This document shows, one piece after another, positions 21,974 through 32,954 of a stretch of DNA of 64,000 nt. The notes beneath the pieces were generated by a model that ran no database searches, was not told the origin of the DNA, and worked only from the letters and a program-made list of their open reading frames with translations. Origin of the DNA: Palaemon carinicauda (taxonomy: Eukaryota; Arthropoda; Malacostraca; Decapoda; Palaemonidae); assembly GCF_036898095.1 (NCBI RefSeq), contig NC_090728.1, positions 87,329,935-87,393,934 of the forward strand, written 5' to 3'. A program made the position numbers and the translations under genes. How positions within the stretch are numbered: position 1 is the first letter of the stretch; each line of letters opens with the position of its first letter.

Positions 21974-23211
21974 CTAATTTACTAATGTTTTAGTTTTACT
22001 TTTATCTGTATTATCTAAGTTTTCAACAAAATTTCCTTGATTTGTTTTTGAAGGATTTTCTAAGAGTCCAGTTTGTTCTTGGTCTACTGTGGTTAAGTAA
22101 TTAAGTACTTTTCCGTATACTCTCTTGCCTTCTTCACTAAAGTGTATTCCATCTCTTTTGTATAATTTTCTCTTCCCGTACAAAGTGTCCCAGAGATCTA
22201 TAAATTTCATTTTCTTTCTCTGGCATGGAGACTTGAGCCTTTTCTTTATCCCTATGGCCTTACTGAGAGTGAAGTGACTGACATTGAGTCTTGGGAGAAT
22301 ACCTATAACTATAGTATTATTGGTCTTGTTTCTAGCTGTTTCAATAGTTTTTTCTAGTTGTTTAACCATAGGTTCTGTTTAGCCCTTAGTATCCTTTCTT
22401 AGGAATAGGTCATTTCCAGTTGCCTGAATAATAACAGTGATCTTCTTGTTCTTTGATGTAGATTTACTAACTACTACTACTATCTTCTGTGCATTGGCAA
22501 GGAAGTCACCTTTCTCCTCTTTTCGAGGCCAAAGTGCTCCCCTTGGTCCTTTACCATAGTCTCCAATTACCAACATCTCGTCTTCCTCTTCCTCTGCTAG
22601 GGGGCTGTATCTGTTTTTGGTGGTAGTTACATTTTTAGGGTATTGTTTAGTCTTCTTGGCCTTAGCTACTCTTCCTCTAGTGGGTTTCATGAACTCTCTG
22701 CTTTTGTTGGTTCTTTCTCTCTAAGTTCTACCCTTGATTTTACCTTATTTTGTATTTCTTGGGTGCTAACCCCATTTTCTGCCACATCATCGATGAATTC
22801 TTTTTTTCCTTATTTCTAACTGTTGGAACTTCAATATGACTTCTATCAATTGTTTTCTTAGTTCTTGTTTTCATTTTTCCATTTTCCTATTTCCGGTTCC
22901 TGCTTACAGAACCAGCATACAGTATTACGGTGCAGGTTTGCAGAACACCCTTTTTTGAAATCTACACACCATTTGTTAATTTGGCATTTCACACATTTGC
23001 ACTTTAACTTCAGTTTCTCTATCATAATTATTTTCTCTGTGATATTGTCTAATGCGTACATTTGGAAATCAAGGCTAATAACTTCTATAACTATTAGCTT
23101 TGGGACCACTAGTGTAAAAAGAGAGGGGGGGGGGCTGATATTTACCCAACTGCTGCCGCATCTGCTTAATCCTGGGTGACTTAACATTTTTCTTGGCCTA
23201 ACCTCACACAA
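21974..23211 (-). pseudogene. CR1 ORF1: PHD-like zinc finger plus SGNH esterase remnant
   Basis: RNA-binding or chaperone-type ORF1. The N-terminal part has a Cys/His array (CKCVKCQINKWC, then a second group NLHRNTVCWFC) resembling a PHD-type finger. The middle part (22690-22379) is rich in Lys and Glu and ends with IIQATGNDL. The C-terminal part (22369-21974) reads IVIGILPRLNVS, FIDLWDTLYG and DGIHFSEEGKRVYG, the last carrying the Asp-x-x-His of an SGNH esterase. Stops and frame changes separate the three parts (for example near 22380 and 22860), so the gene is dead. Confidence 0.75.
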
Positions 23212-23230
23212 GTGCTCCTAAACCAACAGT

Positions 23231-23346
<116 letters not shown>

Positions 23347-23499
23347 CTACAAGGAGTTACAAGGATTTTGGATGTCTCAAAGACTTTTTAGTCCATTCGT
23401 GGAGCAATACAGTTTAAGCATTTAGTGTGTTCTTATGATCATGTCTAACTTAAACTTGAACTTGCTTACTACGTTACTATTTACGACATCCGCTGGAAG

Positions 23500-25016
23500 T
23501 AGATTCCAAGTATTTTCTATTTTGTATGTAAAGAAATCGCCTCGTTGAGTCTTGCTGTATCTTTTCAATTCCATTTTCTAGCTGTTACCTCTGGACTGAT
23601 TTGTGCTAAGCGTGAATAGATTCTTGTAGTTTTCATTTGTTATTCCCTTAAGAATTTTGTATGCCTCTATTAACTGTCCCCTTAGTCATCGAGTTTGTAG
23701 ATCAAATAAGTTCAAGCATTCCATCCTTCGTCTATATGCGAATTGACGTCGTGTTGGAACTACGTTTGGTCACCCTAGCTTGTATGTATTCCAGTCTATC
23801 TATATCCTGAATACTTGGAGCTCAGAATTGGACTCCACATTCTAGATGGGGTCTTATTAGTGATGTGTACAGCTGTAGTAGTGTCTTTGTTTCTGTATCT
23901 GAATTGTCTCTTTATGTAGTGTATTAATTTCTGTGCTTTCTTTCCAGCTTTTATGCTCTGTTTGGTGAACTTCAAATCCTTGCCGATAATAATACGGAGA
24001 TCTTCCTTTTGGTCCACACTATTGATTTCATTACCCAGCAGTGATTAATCTGACTTTGGGTTACTATAACCAATGTGCATGACTTTACATTTCCCACAGT
24101 TGAAAGGCATTTGCCATTTTCTGAGTTTGCACCATTAATGCCTAATTTAGTATCGTTGGCAAACTTGGCTATTCAACTAGTTAATCCGAAATCTATATCG
24201 TTAACGTAGATCAGAAATAGCAATGGGCCAAAGACAGACCCTTGAGGTGCTCCGCCTGTAACAGCTGCCCATTCTGAAGCTTCTCCATTGATTACAACTC
24301 TCTGTTTTCTGTTTGTTAGCCAATCTTCTATCCATTTAGCTGGCTTGTCAAGGATGCCTAGTACTCTAATTTTGACCAATAACTTTTTATGAGGAACTTT
24401 GTCAAAAGCCTTTTGAATATCTAGGTACATGATGTCTATTGGCTTGCTTTTGTCATAAATGCTAAATTGTATAAAAATTCCAAAAGATTTGTCACACATG
24501 ATCTCTTTTGTCTAAAACCATGTTGGCTGTCCATCAGAAGATTGTTTTTTCTCTCTATATATTCTACTATTCAATCTACTATCATTGATTAAAAAAATTT
24601 GCAAGGCACTAAAGTTACACAAACAGGTTTGTAGTTGCTGGGTTCTTCTTCTAGTCCCATCTTGTAGATTGGAGGAACATTGCTTAGTTTCTATCCTTGT
24701 GGTGCCTTTCTTTCGTTGGCTGTCTTTCAGAACATTTTGCAAAAGTGTGGGGTTATCTCTTCTTCGAGTTCTATAATCTCTCTTGGATGAATATCATCTG
24801 GACCTGGTACCTTAGATGTACTGAGTCCTTTTATTTTCTTTTTGACATCATCCATTGTAAAAGTAATTCTACTTAATGATTGTGGCCCTTCATATTTGAT
24901 AGCTGGTTCGAGGAGGGTTGTTTATTCTTCCCTTGTGAATACATTTGTGAAATATGCATCCATCTTTTTGGCTTTTCCAAATCATTTGTTATAAGATTAC
25001 CCTCCGAGTCTCTTAA
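23500..25016 (-). pseudogene. CR1 ORF2 reverse transcriptase, catalytic Asp changed
   Basis: Minus-strand RT: linker, then YLDIQKAFDKVPHKKL (RT motif A, 24430-24380), GGAPQGSVFGPLLFLIY (motif B, near 24250), and the catalytic box, which reads KFANDTKLG instead of FADD (AAC for the first Asp at 24155-24157). Downstream is GKDLKFTKQSIKAGKKAQKL and the C-terminal domain. Several stops and frame changes are present. An Asn at this position is expected to abolish polymerase activity. Confidence 0.8.
25013..25016. repeat. TTAA target duplication, left
   Basis: TTAA at the junction of the CR1 RT linker and the inserted element; the partner is at 28879-28882. The two sides join to restore the CR1 reading frame (PL|RDSEG). 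Confidence 0.85.
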
Positions 25017-25287
25017 GGGGGCCAGCCGGCTTATGCCGTTTTTTAAGGACATGACTTTGACATTCATACCACTTTATAAGGTGACTTAGGCCATAAGATT
25101 TTTGCCTCTGACCTTTAGTTTTGCAACGCCAGGGCGATTTATCCTGAAAATTAGTGTTTTTCAAATTCTATCTCCTCCCTTGATACTTAATATTAAAACC
25201 TGGGATTACTACTGTATATAGACCTGATGTAGACCCCCAATAAAATAGTTTTTTTTTTCATAGTCATTTTTTTTCTATATATGAATT

Positions 25288-28275
25288 TATATGACAGGTA
25301 AAGTAGTGGAATGGAAGGAGATATAATCTAGGTTAATGTGGGTAAGGGTTAGGTTGGGTAGGGAATGTTGGGCGTTTGTCAGTGCGTATGGGCCAGGTAG
25401 TGAGAAAAGTGAAGAAGAGCGGAATGAGTTCTGGAATGAATTAACTAGGTGTGTAGAAGGACTGGGTAGAAGGAATTATGTAGTTGTATTGGGTGACTTA
25501 AATGCTAGAGTGGGCGCTGGAGAGGTAGAAGGTGTCATTGGGAAGTATGGTGTACCAGGTGAAAATGAGAGTTGTGAGAGACTGGTAGATATGTGTGTTG
25601 AACAAGAGATGGTAATAAGTGCTAGCTTCTTTAAAAAGAAAGATAAGAATAAGTATACATGGGTAAGAGTGGCAAATGGAAGAGTAGTAGAAAGGGCATT
25701 AATGGATTATGTGTTGATAACTAAAAGAATGTTTGGAAGATTGTAAGACGTGCACGTGTTTAGGGGTATGGCAAACGGTATGTCTGATCATTTTTTGGTG
25801 GAAGGAAAATTAGTTGTAGCAAAAGAGTGGGGGAATAGAGTAGGTGGATGTAAAAGGGAGGTAGTGAAGGTTGAAGAGTTAATAAAACCGGGGGTAAAAA
25901 GTAAATATCAGGAAAGGTTGAAAATGGTATATGACGAGGTGAGAGTAAGAGAAACTGGTAATTTAGAGGAGGAGTGGAAGTTAGTAAAAGAAAATTTTGT
26001 TGGGATTGCAAATGATGTATGTGGCAAGAAGGTTGTTGGAGGCAGCATGAGGAAGGGCAGTGAATGGTGGAATGAAGGAGTGAAGGTAAAAGTGGAAGAG
26101 AAAAAGAGGGCTTTTGAAGAATGGCTGCAGAATAATAGTATAGAGAAGTATGAAAAATATAGAGAGAAAAATGTGGAAGTAAAGCGCAAGGTACGTGAAG
26201 CAAAGAGGGCAGCTGACCTGAGGTGGGGTCAGGGATTGGGTCAGTCATATGAAGAGAATAAGAAGTTTTGGAAAGAAGTGAAGAGAGTAAGGAAGGCTGG
26301 CGGAAGAATTGAAGAGACAGTGAAAGATGGAAATGGAAGGTTGTTAAAAGGAGAGGAGGCAAGGAAAAGGTGGGCGGAATATTTTGAAAGTTTGCTGAAT
26401 GTTGAGGATAATAGGGAGGCAGATATAATTGCTGTTCCAGGTGTTGAGGTGCCAGTGATGGGAGATGAGAATGAGAGAGAGATTACAATAGAGGAAGTGA
26501 GGAGAGCACTAGATGAAACGAGAGTAGGAAAAGCATCTGGTATGGATGGTGTGAAAGCTGAGATGTTGAAGGAAGGGGGTGTGACTGTACTTGAATGGTT
26601 GGTGAGATTGTTTAATGTGTGTTTTGTGTTGTCAATGGTACCAGTAGATTGGGTTTGTGCATGTATTGTACCACTATATAAGGGTAAGGGAGATGTGCAT
26701 GAGTGTTGTAATTCAAGAGGTATTAGTTTGTTGAGTGTAGCTGGAAAAGTGTATGGTAGAGTATTGATTAATAGGATTAAGGATAAAACAGAGAATGCAA
26801 TCTTGGAAGTACAGGGTGGTTTTAGAAGAGGTAGGGGTTGTATGAATCAGATTTTTACAGTTAGGCAGATATGCGAGAAATATTTAGCAAAAGGTAAGGA
26901 GGTGTATGTTGCGTTTATGGATCTGGAGAAAGCATATGATAGAGTTGATAGGGAAGCAATGTGGAATGTGATGAGGTTATATGGAGTTGGTGGAAGGTTG
27001 TTGCAAGCAGTGAAAAGTTTCTACAAAGGTAGTAAAGCATGTGTTAGAATAGGAAATGAAGTGAGTGATTGGTTTCCGGTGAGAGTGGGGCTGAGACAGG
27101 GATGTGTGATGTCGCCGTGGTTGTTTAACTTGTATGTTGATGGAGTGGTGAGAGAGGTGAATGCTCGAGTGCTTGGACGAGGATTAAAACTGGTAGGCGA
27201 GAATGACCATGAATGGGAGGTAAATCAGTTGTTGTTTGCGGATGATACTGTACTGGTAGCAGACACAGAAGAGAAGCTTGACCGATTAGTGACAGAATTT
27301 GGAAGGGTGTGTGAGAGAAGGAAGTTGAGAGTTAATGTGGGTAAGAGTAAGGTTATGAGATGTACGAGAAGGGAAGGTGGTGCAAGGTTGAATGTCATGT
27401 TGAATGGAGAGTTACTTGAGGAGGTGGATCAGTTTAAGTACTTGGGGTCTGTTGTTGCAGCAAATGGTGGAGTGGAAGCAGATGTACGTCAGAGAGTGAA
27501 TGAAGGTTGCAAAGTGTTGGGGGCAGTTAAGGGAGTAGTAAAAAATAGAGGGTTGGGCATGAATGTAAAGAGAGTTCTATATGAGAAAGTGATTGTACCA
27601 ACTGTGATGTATGGATCGGAGTTGTGGGGAATGAAAGTGACGGAGAGACAGAAATTGAATGTGTTTGAGATGAAGTGTCTAAGGAGTATGGCTGGTGTAT
27701 CTCGAGTAGATAGGGTTAGGAACGAAGTGGTGAGGGAGAGAACGGGTGTAAGAAATGAGTTAGCGGCTAGAGTGGATATGAATGTGTTGAGGTGGTTTGG
27801 CCATGTTGAGAGAATGGAAAATGGTTGTCTGCTAAAGAAGGTGATGAATGCAAGAGTTGATGGGAGAAGTACAAGAGGAAGGCCAAGGTTTGGGTGGATG
27901 GATGGAGTGAAGGAAGCTCTGGGTGATAGGAGGATAGATGTGAGCGAGGCAAGAGAGCGTGCTAGAAATAGGAATGAATGGCGAGCAATTGTGACGCAGT
28001 CCTGGTAGGCCCTGCTGCTGCCTCCGATGCCTTAGATGACCACGGAGGTAGCAGCAGTAGGGGATTCAGCATTATGAAGCTTCATCTGTGGTGGATAATG
28101 TGGGAGGGTGGGCTGTGACACCCTAGCAGTACCAGCTGAACTCGGTTGAGTCCCTTGTTAGGCAGGGAGGAACGTAGAGAGTAGAGGTCCCCTTTTTGTT
28201 TTTATTTCTTTGTTGATGTCGGCTACCCCCCAAAATTGGGGGAAGTGCCATGGTATATGTATGTATGTATGTATA
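25288..28275 (+). mobile_element. RTE-like LINE, nearly full ORF, 5'-truncated
   Basis: Endonuclease and RT in one frame, followed by a 3' untranslated part (GCAGTACCAGCTGAACTCGG, CCCCCCAAAATTGGGGGAAG) and a GTATGTATGTATG tail. The same tail occurs at 3501-3640. Coding in the frame of 25336 extends a few codons upstream to about 25288, interrupted by a TAA at 25324-25326, and then stops matching, so the N-terminal endonuclease is missing. RTE clade is inferred from the endonuclease-RT layout and short 3' end. Confidence 0.85.
25336..28008 (+). pseudogene. RTE-like endonuclease-reverse transcriptase, single internal stop
   Basis: About 890 codons in one frame, broken only by TAA at 25744-25746. 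Endonuclease: VVLGDLNARVG (near 25490), YTWVRVANGRV and the catalytic SDHFLVEGKL (near 25785) after the stop. RT: MDLEKAYDRVDREAMW, LRQGCVMSPWLFNLY and the catalytic LLFADDTVLV (near 27240), all intact. C-terminal: VLRWFGHVERMENG and RSTRGRPRFGW. There are no frameshifts over 2.6 kb. It lacks the N-terminal end of the endonuclease. The low damage marks it as one of the youngest insertions in the window, which agrees with its position at the deepest nesting level. Confidence 0.9.
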
Positions 28276-28280
28276 ATTGA

Positions 28281-28496
28281 TTCATAAATGAAGATCCCTT
28301 TGCTCAATATCTTGCTTCTTTAGGCAAAACGGTCACTCCATTCCTTTCTTTCAGTAACCCCGCTAATATCCCCGATATTATCCACTTCGGAACTTTTATC
28401 AGAGCAAATTTTCTTAGCTATGTTAGTGAGATGTTGAAATTATCTTTCCCTCTTTGGGATGATGAAATTCTTGCCAAAACCAGGAAAAAGACATAA
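28281..28496 (+). other. Short open frame of unknown identity in the TTAA element
   Basis: 71 codons free of stops between TGA at 28278 and TAA at 28494, reading FINEDPFAQYLASLGKTVTP, then FLSFSNPANIPDIIHFG and LSFPLWDDEILAKTRKKT. The composition looks protein-like rather than random, with balanced residues and no low complexity. I do not recognise it. It directly follows the LINE tail, so it belongs to the right arm of the TTAA element. Confidence 0.4.
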
Positions 28497-28878
28497 AATA
28501 GAGTGAATGTTAGAGGTCAACTCAAACATGTCCTCTCTCTGAGGGCTGTGCTAGCAGTGAAGGCCGAAGGGTGTAATACTTCGTCTTGTGACTCATGGAA
28601 TCTATACAGATGTCACTGCTCACAGCTGTTTTATTTTAAAATGCACTAACAATCAAAATTTACGATAGCAGAAGAAATACTGCACTTTCTTGCAGGGATC
28701 AATGTTTTTTGTTTATTGAGTTATTTTCACTAATTACTGTGTAACTATGAAAGTAGGAAGAATTTTCATAAAATATTTTGTATATTCATTTTCCATTGCC
28801 ATACAAAGCTCAGTGAATTTTTTCAGGATTTTGTTTTTCATCCTATAACCCCATATATTGGCATACCGGCCAGGCCAC

Positions 28879-28882
28879 TTAA
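28879..28882. repeat. TTAA target duplication, right
   Basis: Second TTAA copy, partner of 25013-25016. CR1 sequence resumes immediately to the right. Confidence 0.85.
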
Positions 28883-30918
28883 TGGGCTATTGTTGTTTTT
28901 GATTGGTTTTCTACTGTTTATAAATGCAAAAAATTCTTTTGGGTTTTCTTTACTAGCTGAAGCCACTCTTTTCTCTTCATTGATCTTGGCCTTTCTAACT
29001 AGTTTATCTACTTTTTGGTTTAACATCTTGTGGTCGGAAATTTCATGAATTGAGGGCTGTGGAAATATTGATATATGTTTGCTGTCTCTACTTCTTATTG
29101 AATTGGCTATTTCTCAGTTGAATCACTTAGGTTATGGACTTCCATTGGTAAAATTTTTCTATGCGGTACACATTTGGCACTTTTTTCTTTATATGTTTCA
29201 ACAAGAGTGTCCCATTGTGTATCTATGTTCCCTTTTTTATCAGATTTTAAATTTTTGGTGTATTTTTTCAGTTTTATCCAGTTACAACCTCTGTAGTCTA
29301 ACTTTTTTTTTAAACTTTCCTTTCTTTTAGATGAGGAATATTTACCTGAAACCTAACTATTTTGTGGTCACTTTTGCCAATATTTTCACCTACTGAAACT
29401 GGATACTAAATTTTCTTCTGTTGTTAGCACAATACCTAGTATGTTGTTTCCCCTGGTTGGTTTATCGAACCACTGATGGAAGAATTCATTGTTGACAAAT
29501 TCTAGTAGCCTATGTCCCTCTGTGTTTGATGTAGAATTCATAGTGTTCCAGTTTACTGTTGCATCTAAGTCTCCCATTAGAACAGCTAACTTATTGTTAA
29601 CTTCTTATCCAAGTTGTCTATACAGCTTTTTATCCTGTTCTTGTGTTTGATGTGGTGGTCTGTATATTACTAGTATGGTCATGTTTCTTCCTATGGTGAT
29701 AACATTTGCCCTGTCACTTTACATTCGGTTTCTGATTTAATTTCTATGGGGTTTAAGTTATTTTTAACATAGAGCATTAACCCTCCACCTTTTTTGGTTA
29801 GGCAATCCTTATTGAAAAGCTTGAAACCTGGGATTTCGTATTCTCCATTAAATCCTTCGTTTTTTACTCTGCCTACAACATCTAGTTCCTCACTAGCTAT
29901 CATTGCCCAAAAGTTTTCCATTTTGTTTCTAACCAACTGACCATTGAATTATGCCCTTCTGAGGAAATTTTCTATCTTTTTTCTCTTTCTCTGTTTCTTT
30001 GCTAGTTTCCCTGATTTACTAGCACTTTAGTTTTACTTTATTCTGTATTATCCAAGTTTTCAGCCACATTTCCTCTATGTGTTTTTGGAGGAATTTCTAA
30101 GGATTTAGTTTGTTAATGGTTTACTGTGCTTAAGGAATTGTACAGGCTGAGATTAAATTGGTTTCTGTATACTCTCTTGCCTTCTTCACTAAAGTGTATG
30201 CCGTCTCTCTTGTATAATTTTCTCTTGCCATAGTAAGTGTCCCAGAGATCTATAAATTTAATATTCTTTCTCTGGCATGTGACCTTAAGCCTTCCGTTAA
30301 TACCTATGGCCTTACTGAGGGTAAAGTGACTGACATTGAGTCTTGGGAGAATACCTATAACTATAGTATCATTGGTCTTGTTTTTAGCTGTTTCAACAGT
30401 TTTTTTTTTCTGATTGTTTAAGCAAAGGTTCTGTTTGGTCAGCAGTATCCTTTCTTAGGAATAGGTCATTTCCAGTTGCCTGAATAATAATAGTGGTGGT
30501 CTTGTTCTCTGATGTGGTTTTACTAACTACTACTACTATCTTCTATGCGCTAGCTTCTAGATAGGACCTAACCTTTCTTGCAATTTTTGAGGCCGCAGTA
30601 TCCCTCTTGATCCTTTACCATAGATTCTTCAATTAACAACATCGCCTCTTCCTCTTCCTCTGCCAGGGGAATGAATCTGTTTTTTGTGGTAGTTACATTT
30701 CTAGTCTGTTGTTTAGTCGTCTTGACCTTAGCTACACTTCCTCTAATGGGTTTCATGAACTCTCTGCTTTTACTGGTTATTTCCTCTCAAGGTTCTATCC
30801 TTGATTTTACCTCTTTTTTGTATTCCTTGGATGCTAATCCCATTTTGTACCATATCATCTATGACTTATTTGTTCATTATTTCTAACTGTTAGAACATGG
30901 CCATGACTACTATCAATT
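28883..30918 (-). mobile_element. CR1-type LINE copy 2, 5' half (continuation of 23347-25016)
   Basis: Minus-strand: ORF1 remnant (30756-30568 and 30420-30050), endonuclease (29936-29691 and 29577-29386, reading MGDLDATVNW), linker and INEEKRVASASKENPKEFFA up to the TTAA. Colinear with copy 1 (20950-22850) and with no overlap with 23347-25016, so the two halves are one element. The match to copy 1 ends near 30918, so the zinc-finger start of ORF1 is missing. The endonuclease GDFN-type motif reads GDLDA and a downstream LDLVLT-type motif reads LGIVLT, so it is decayed. Confidence 0.85.
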
Positions 30919-31496
30919 GAGGCTATTAGTAACAGAGGAGAGTAAGCGCTAAAATTAAAGTGAAGAAAAACGAGGTTAAAGTTTGGCAATATTCAACATG
31001 AGATAACTTTTGAACTAGAGCTAGAAAGCTGGGGTTGGTCTCAAAATTTATCTTCTCTCTTATGCATCATGTTGCAAAAAAAAAATAGATTTTTTTGCTA
31101 GAAAAATGTACATACATTATTTAATACTACCAAAAAAAACTGCCTTTTCCTCCTTTTTTTCTTAAAAAAATATATTTGCCTAAAAACCCTAATTAAAGTT
31201 AATTTTCTTAGAAAGTGTTCTATACCGATTGTGTGTACGTTATAAATTAAGTTACTCAGCTTATGTGAGTGAGCACATGCACACAATATGCACAAAATAA
31301 TCACAATTTTCTTTTTTACACAAGTTTTGAACACAGTACTTAAATTTCTATACCTAACATTAATATAATCATTTTACTATTTTTCATTGCATGACATACA
31401 AAACACAAGTGTATGTATGTATGTATGCTAATGACTAAATCGCTGGAATGTGCGATGTCTCAATATTACAGAGGGCCGTGAGGAAAACGGAAATGA
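30919..31496. other. AT-rich intronic stretch, nothing recognised
   Basis: No supported gene or mobile element. Contains short A-runs and T-runs and a GTATGTATGTATG run near 31410. Confidence 0.5.
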
Positions 31497-31637
31497 AGAA
31501 TATTGATTGAGTGCTTTCGTGCTATTATTACACCTCCTCAAGTTCTTATGAATTAAGAATACATTGAAATGTATTCTTTATTCATAAGGCCTTGATGATG
31601 TGTAATAATAACACATAATCGAACGGTCAATATTATT
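31497..31637. repeat. Foldback (palindromic) element
   Basis: Arms 31521-31565 and 31568-31612 are inverse complements at 39 of 45 positions with a 2-base loop (GAATACATT-GA-AATGTATTC). The outer flanks 31497-31520 and 31613-31637 add a weaker extension that ends in AATATTGA/TCAATATT. A transcript would fold into a long hairpin. It has no coding capacity; most likely a palindromic MITE. Confidence 0.8.
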
Positions 31638-32150
31638 CTTTGTTACCTTTTCCCTCCCACCCTACTGTCATCGTATGTATGCATGTATATTATTGCGTCA
31701 ACCAAGTTCGTATGAATAATTAATATTAATCAAATTCAGGAAAAAAGTTATAATGGAAGGGCAATTGACGAGGCGGCGAGCAGTAAGATGGCGAGAGCCG
31801 CCTTGCGGCAGATGAGTGCTGAGAGGGAGTCCTGCACCCTCTAGGCGAGTCGCTGGTGCTTAGCTGGGGAGTGCCTAAGAGGTGGTGAATGCCGCTCACA
31901 CGTCTGGCATGACTGGTTGTTGTCTCGTCTAGGTAGAGGGTCTCTATGTAAAGAGAAATGATCGTTCGTCACCTTTCTTGTAGGGCGACGAGTGACGAGG
32001 AGTCGGTGAGACAAGCTTAGCTGCAGCATAACGACCAGCTGGGTAAAGCTATAGTGTGGTGAGGCAGGTCATGCTATGCTGGTAAGTCACACAACACTGC
32101 AGCAAAGAGAACAGTCGTCCATGTACGAGATCCCGGGGAATCGTCATAGC
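31638..32150. other. GC-richer stretch without a recognised gene
   Basis: From about 31770 the base composition turns GC-rich (GAGGCGGCGAGCAGTAAG, GGCGACGAGTGACGAGGAG) and leads into the minisatellite at 32151. No ORF with support. It may be the non-repeated edge of the same unidentified element. Confidence 0.4.
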
Positions 32151-32675
32151 AAGAGCCCGAAGGATCAGCGAGATGAGAGCCTGAAGGCTCCAGATCACGA
32201 GAGCCCAAAGGCTCCACATGACAAGGGCTCAAAGGCCTGAAGTCATGAGAGCCCAAAGGCTCAACAACATGAGGGATCAAAAGCCCGAAGTTACGGGAGC
32301 CTGAAGGCTAAACGTGATGAGAGCCCGAAGGCCTAACGTCAATAAAGCCCGAAGGCCCAACGTCAATAAAGCCGGAAGGTTCAGCGCGCCATGACTGAAT
32401 GCTTTGGATCACAAAACCAGGAGTTTATGTGTAACGTGTGCCCAGAGGCCCAGGGTGAAGAGAGCCTGAAGGCTCAGTGCAACCAGAGCGCATGAAGAGA
32501 GCCTGAAGGCTCAGCGCAACCAGAGCCCAAAGCCTCTGGGTCACGAGAACCCGGAGGTTCTACGTTACATGAGCCCGGAAGCCCAGGGTCTCCTCAGTGT
32601 GACGAGAGTCTGAGGGCTCAGGGTCACGAGAGCCCGGAGGCTCAGAGCGATGAAAACCCAAAGGCCCAGAAGTCC
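32151..32675. repeat. Degenerate minisatellite of GAGCC-N4-GGCTC palindromes
   Basis: Some 20 units of about 22-25 bp, each centred on a short palindrome such as GAGCCTGAAGGCTC, GAGCCCAAAGGCTC, GAGCCCGGAGGCTC or AAGCCCGAAGGCCC. Spacers include GATCACGA, CATGACAAG and AACGTCAATAA. Parts of the minus strand read as a repeating peptide (EPLGSRD, EPSGSR), but stops interrupt it. Units differ by several bases, so the array is old. Confidence 0.85.
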
Positions 32676-32954
32676 GACTGAGAGGCAGATCACTCCTGAC
32701 ACTAAGGACTAGTGCTATCCCGGACACATCATTGGTCCCGGCAAGCCGGATACAGCAGTTGAGGATCTGTCTTGAGGGCAGACATGAATGTATCCCTGCT
32801 AAAATCTTATGGCTTGTCTTTTAGCAAAAGTGATATCTCCTATAAATAGCGAGGGTTTGTATAAAGTGACAGAACAATTCATTTTTAATCTAACTTAACT
32901 TATTGCTTATCTTCGAAAAAAAAAAAATATGGGAAAGGACCTAGTAAGAGATAC

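Larger units (their letters stand above)
20351..23230 (-). mobile_element. CR1-type LINE copy 1 (3'-truncated)
   Basis: Minus-strand LINE. ORF1 (23211-21974) has a zinc-finger domain and an esterase-like domain, ORF2 starts near 21960 with the endonuclease, and linker and early RT follow to 20351, where the match to copy 2 (starting AAAAATTCCAAAAG) stops. RT palm and 3' end are absent. An ORF1 with a PHD-like finger plus an SGNH esterase is typical of the CR1 branch. Matches copy 2 (24485 onward) and the part at 28883-30918. Confidence 0.85.
23347..25016 (-). mobile_element. CR1-type LINE copy 2, 3' half (continues at 28883)
   Basis: RT and C-terminal part of a minus-strand CR1. The linker motif PLRDSEGNLITND is cut after the codons for PL at 25016 by a TTAA-flanked element, and the 5' half resumes at 28883. 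The 3' end includes the conserved terminal region (RGDFFTYKIENTWNLLP near 23520). The TTAA at 25013-25016 is one copy of the target duplication. Confidence 0.85.
25017..28878. mobile_element. TTAA-flanked inverted-repeat element carrying an RTE LINE
   Basis: Ends are GGGGCCAGCCGGCTTATGCC at 25017 and, read inward from 28878, TGGCCTGGCCGGTATGCC: imperfect inverted repeats with TTAA on both sides, the signature of piggyBac-type insertion. Own sequence is 25017-25287 plus 28276-28878, about 0.87 kb, with no transposase, so it is probably non-autonomous. The rest is a LINE inserted into it. It splits CR1 copy 2. Confidence 0.75.

Noticed and set aside
25760..26362. 200-codon minus-strand ORF
   Set aside because: Antisense shadow of the RTE ORF, which has clear endonuclease and RT motifs on the plus strand.
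31774..32110. Solo LTR next to the minisatellite
   Set aside because: GC-rich and element-like, but I found no matching second copy, terminal TG..CA pair or target duplication.
32074..32280. Gene coding a repetitive EPSGSRD peptide
   Set aside because: The frame is interrupted by stops within a few units and across the rest of the array; better explained as a minisatellite.
32151..32675. CRISPR-like array
   Set aside because: Units are directly tandem with a short palindromic core, diverged, without uniform repeats and unique spacers, in an animal genome.
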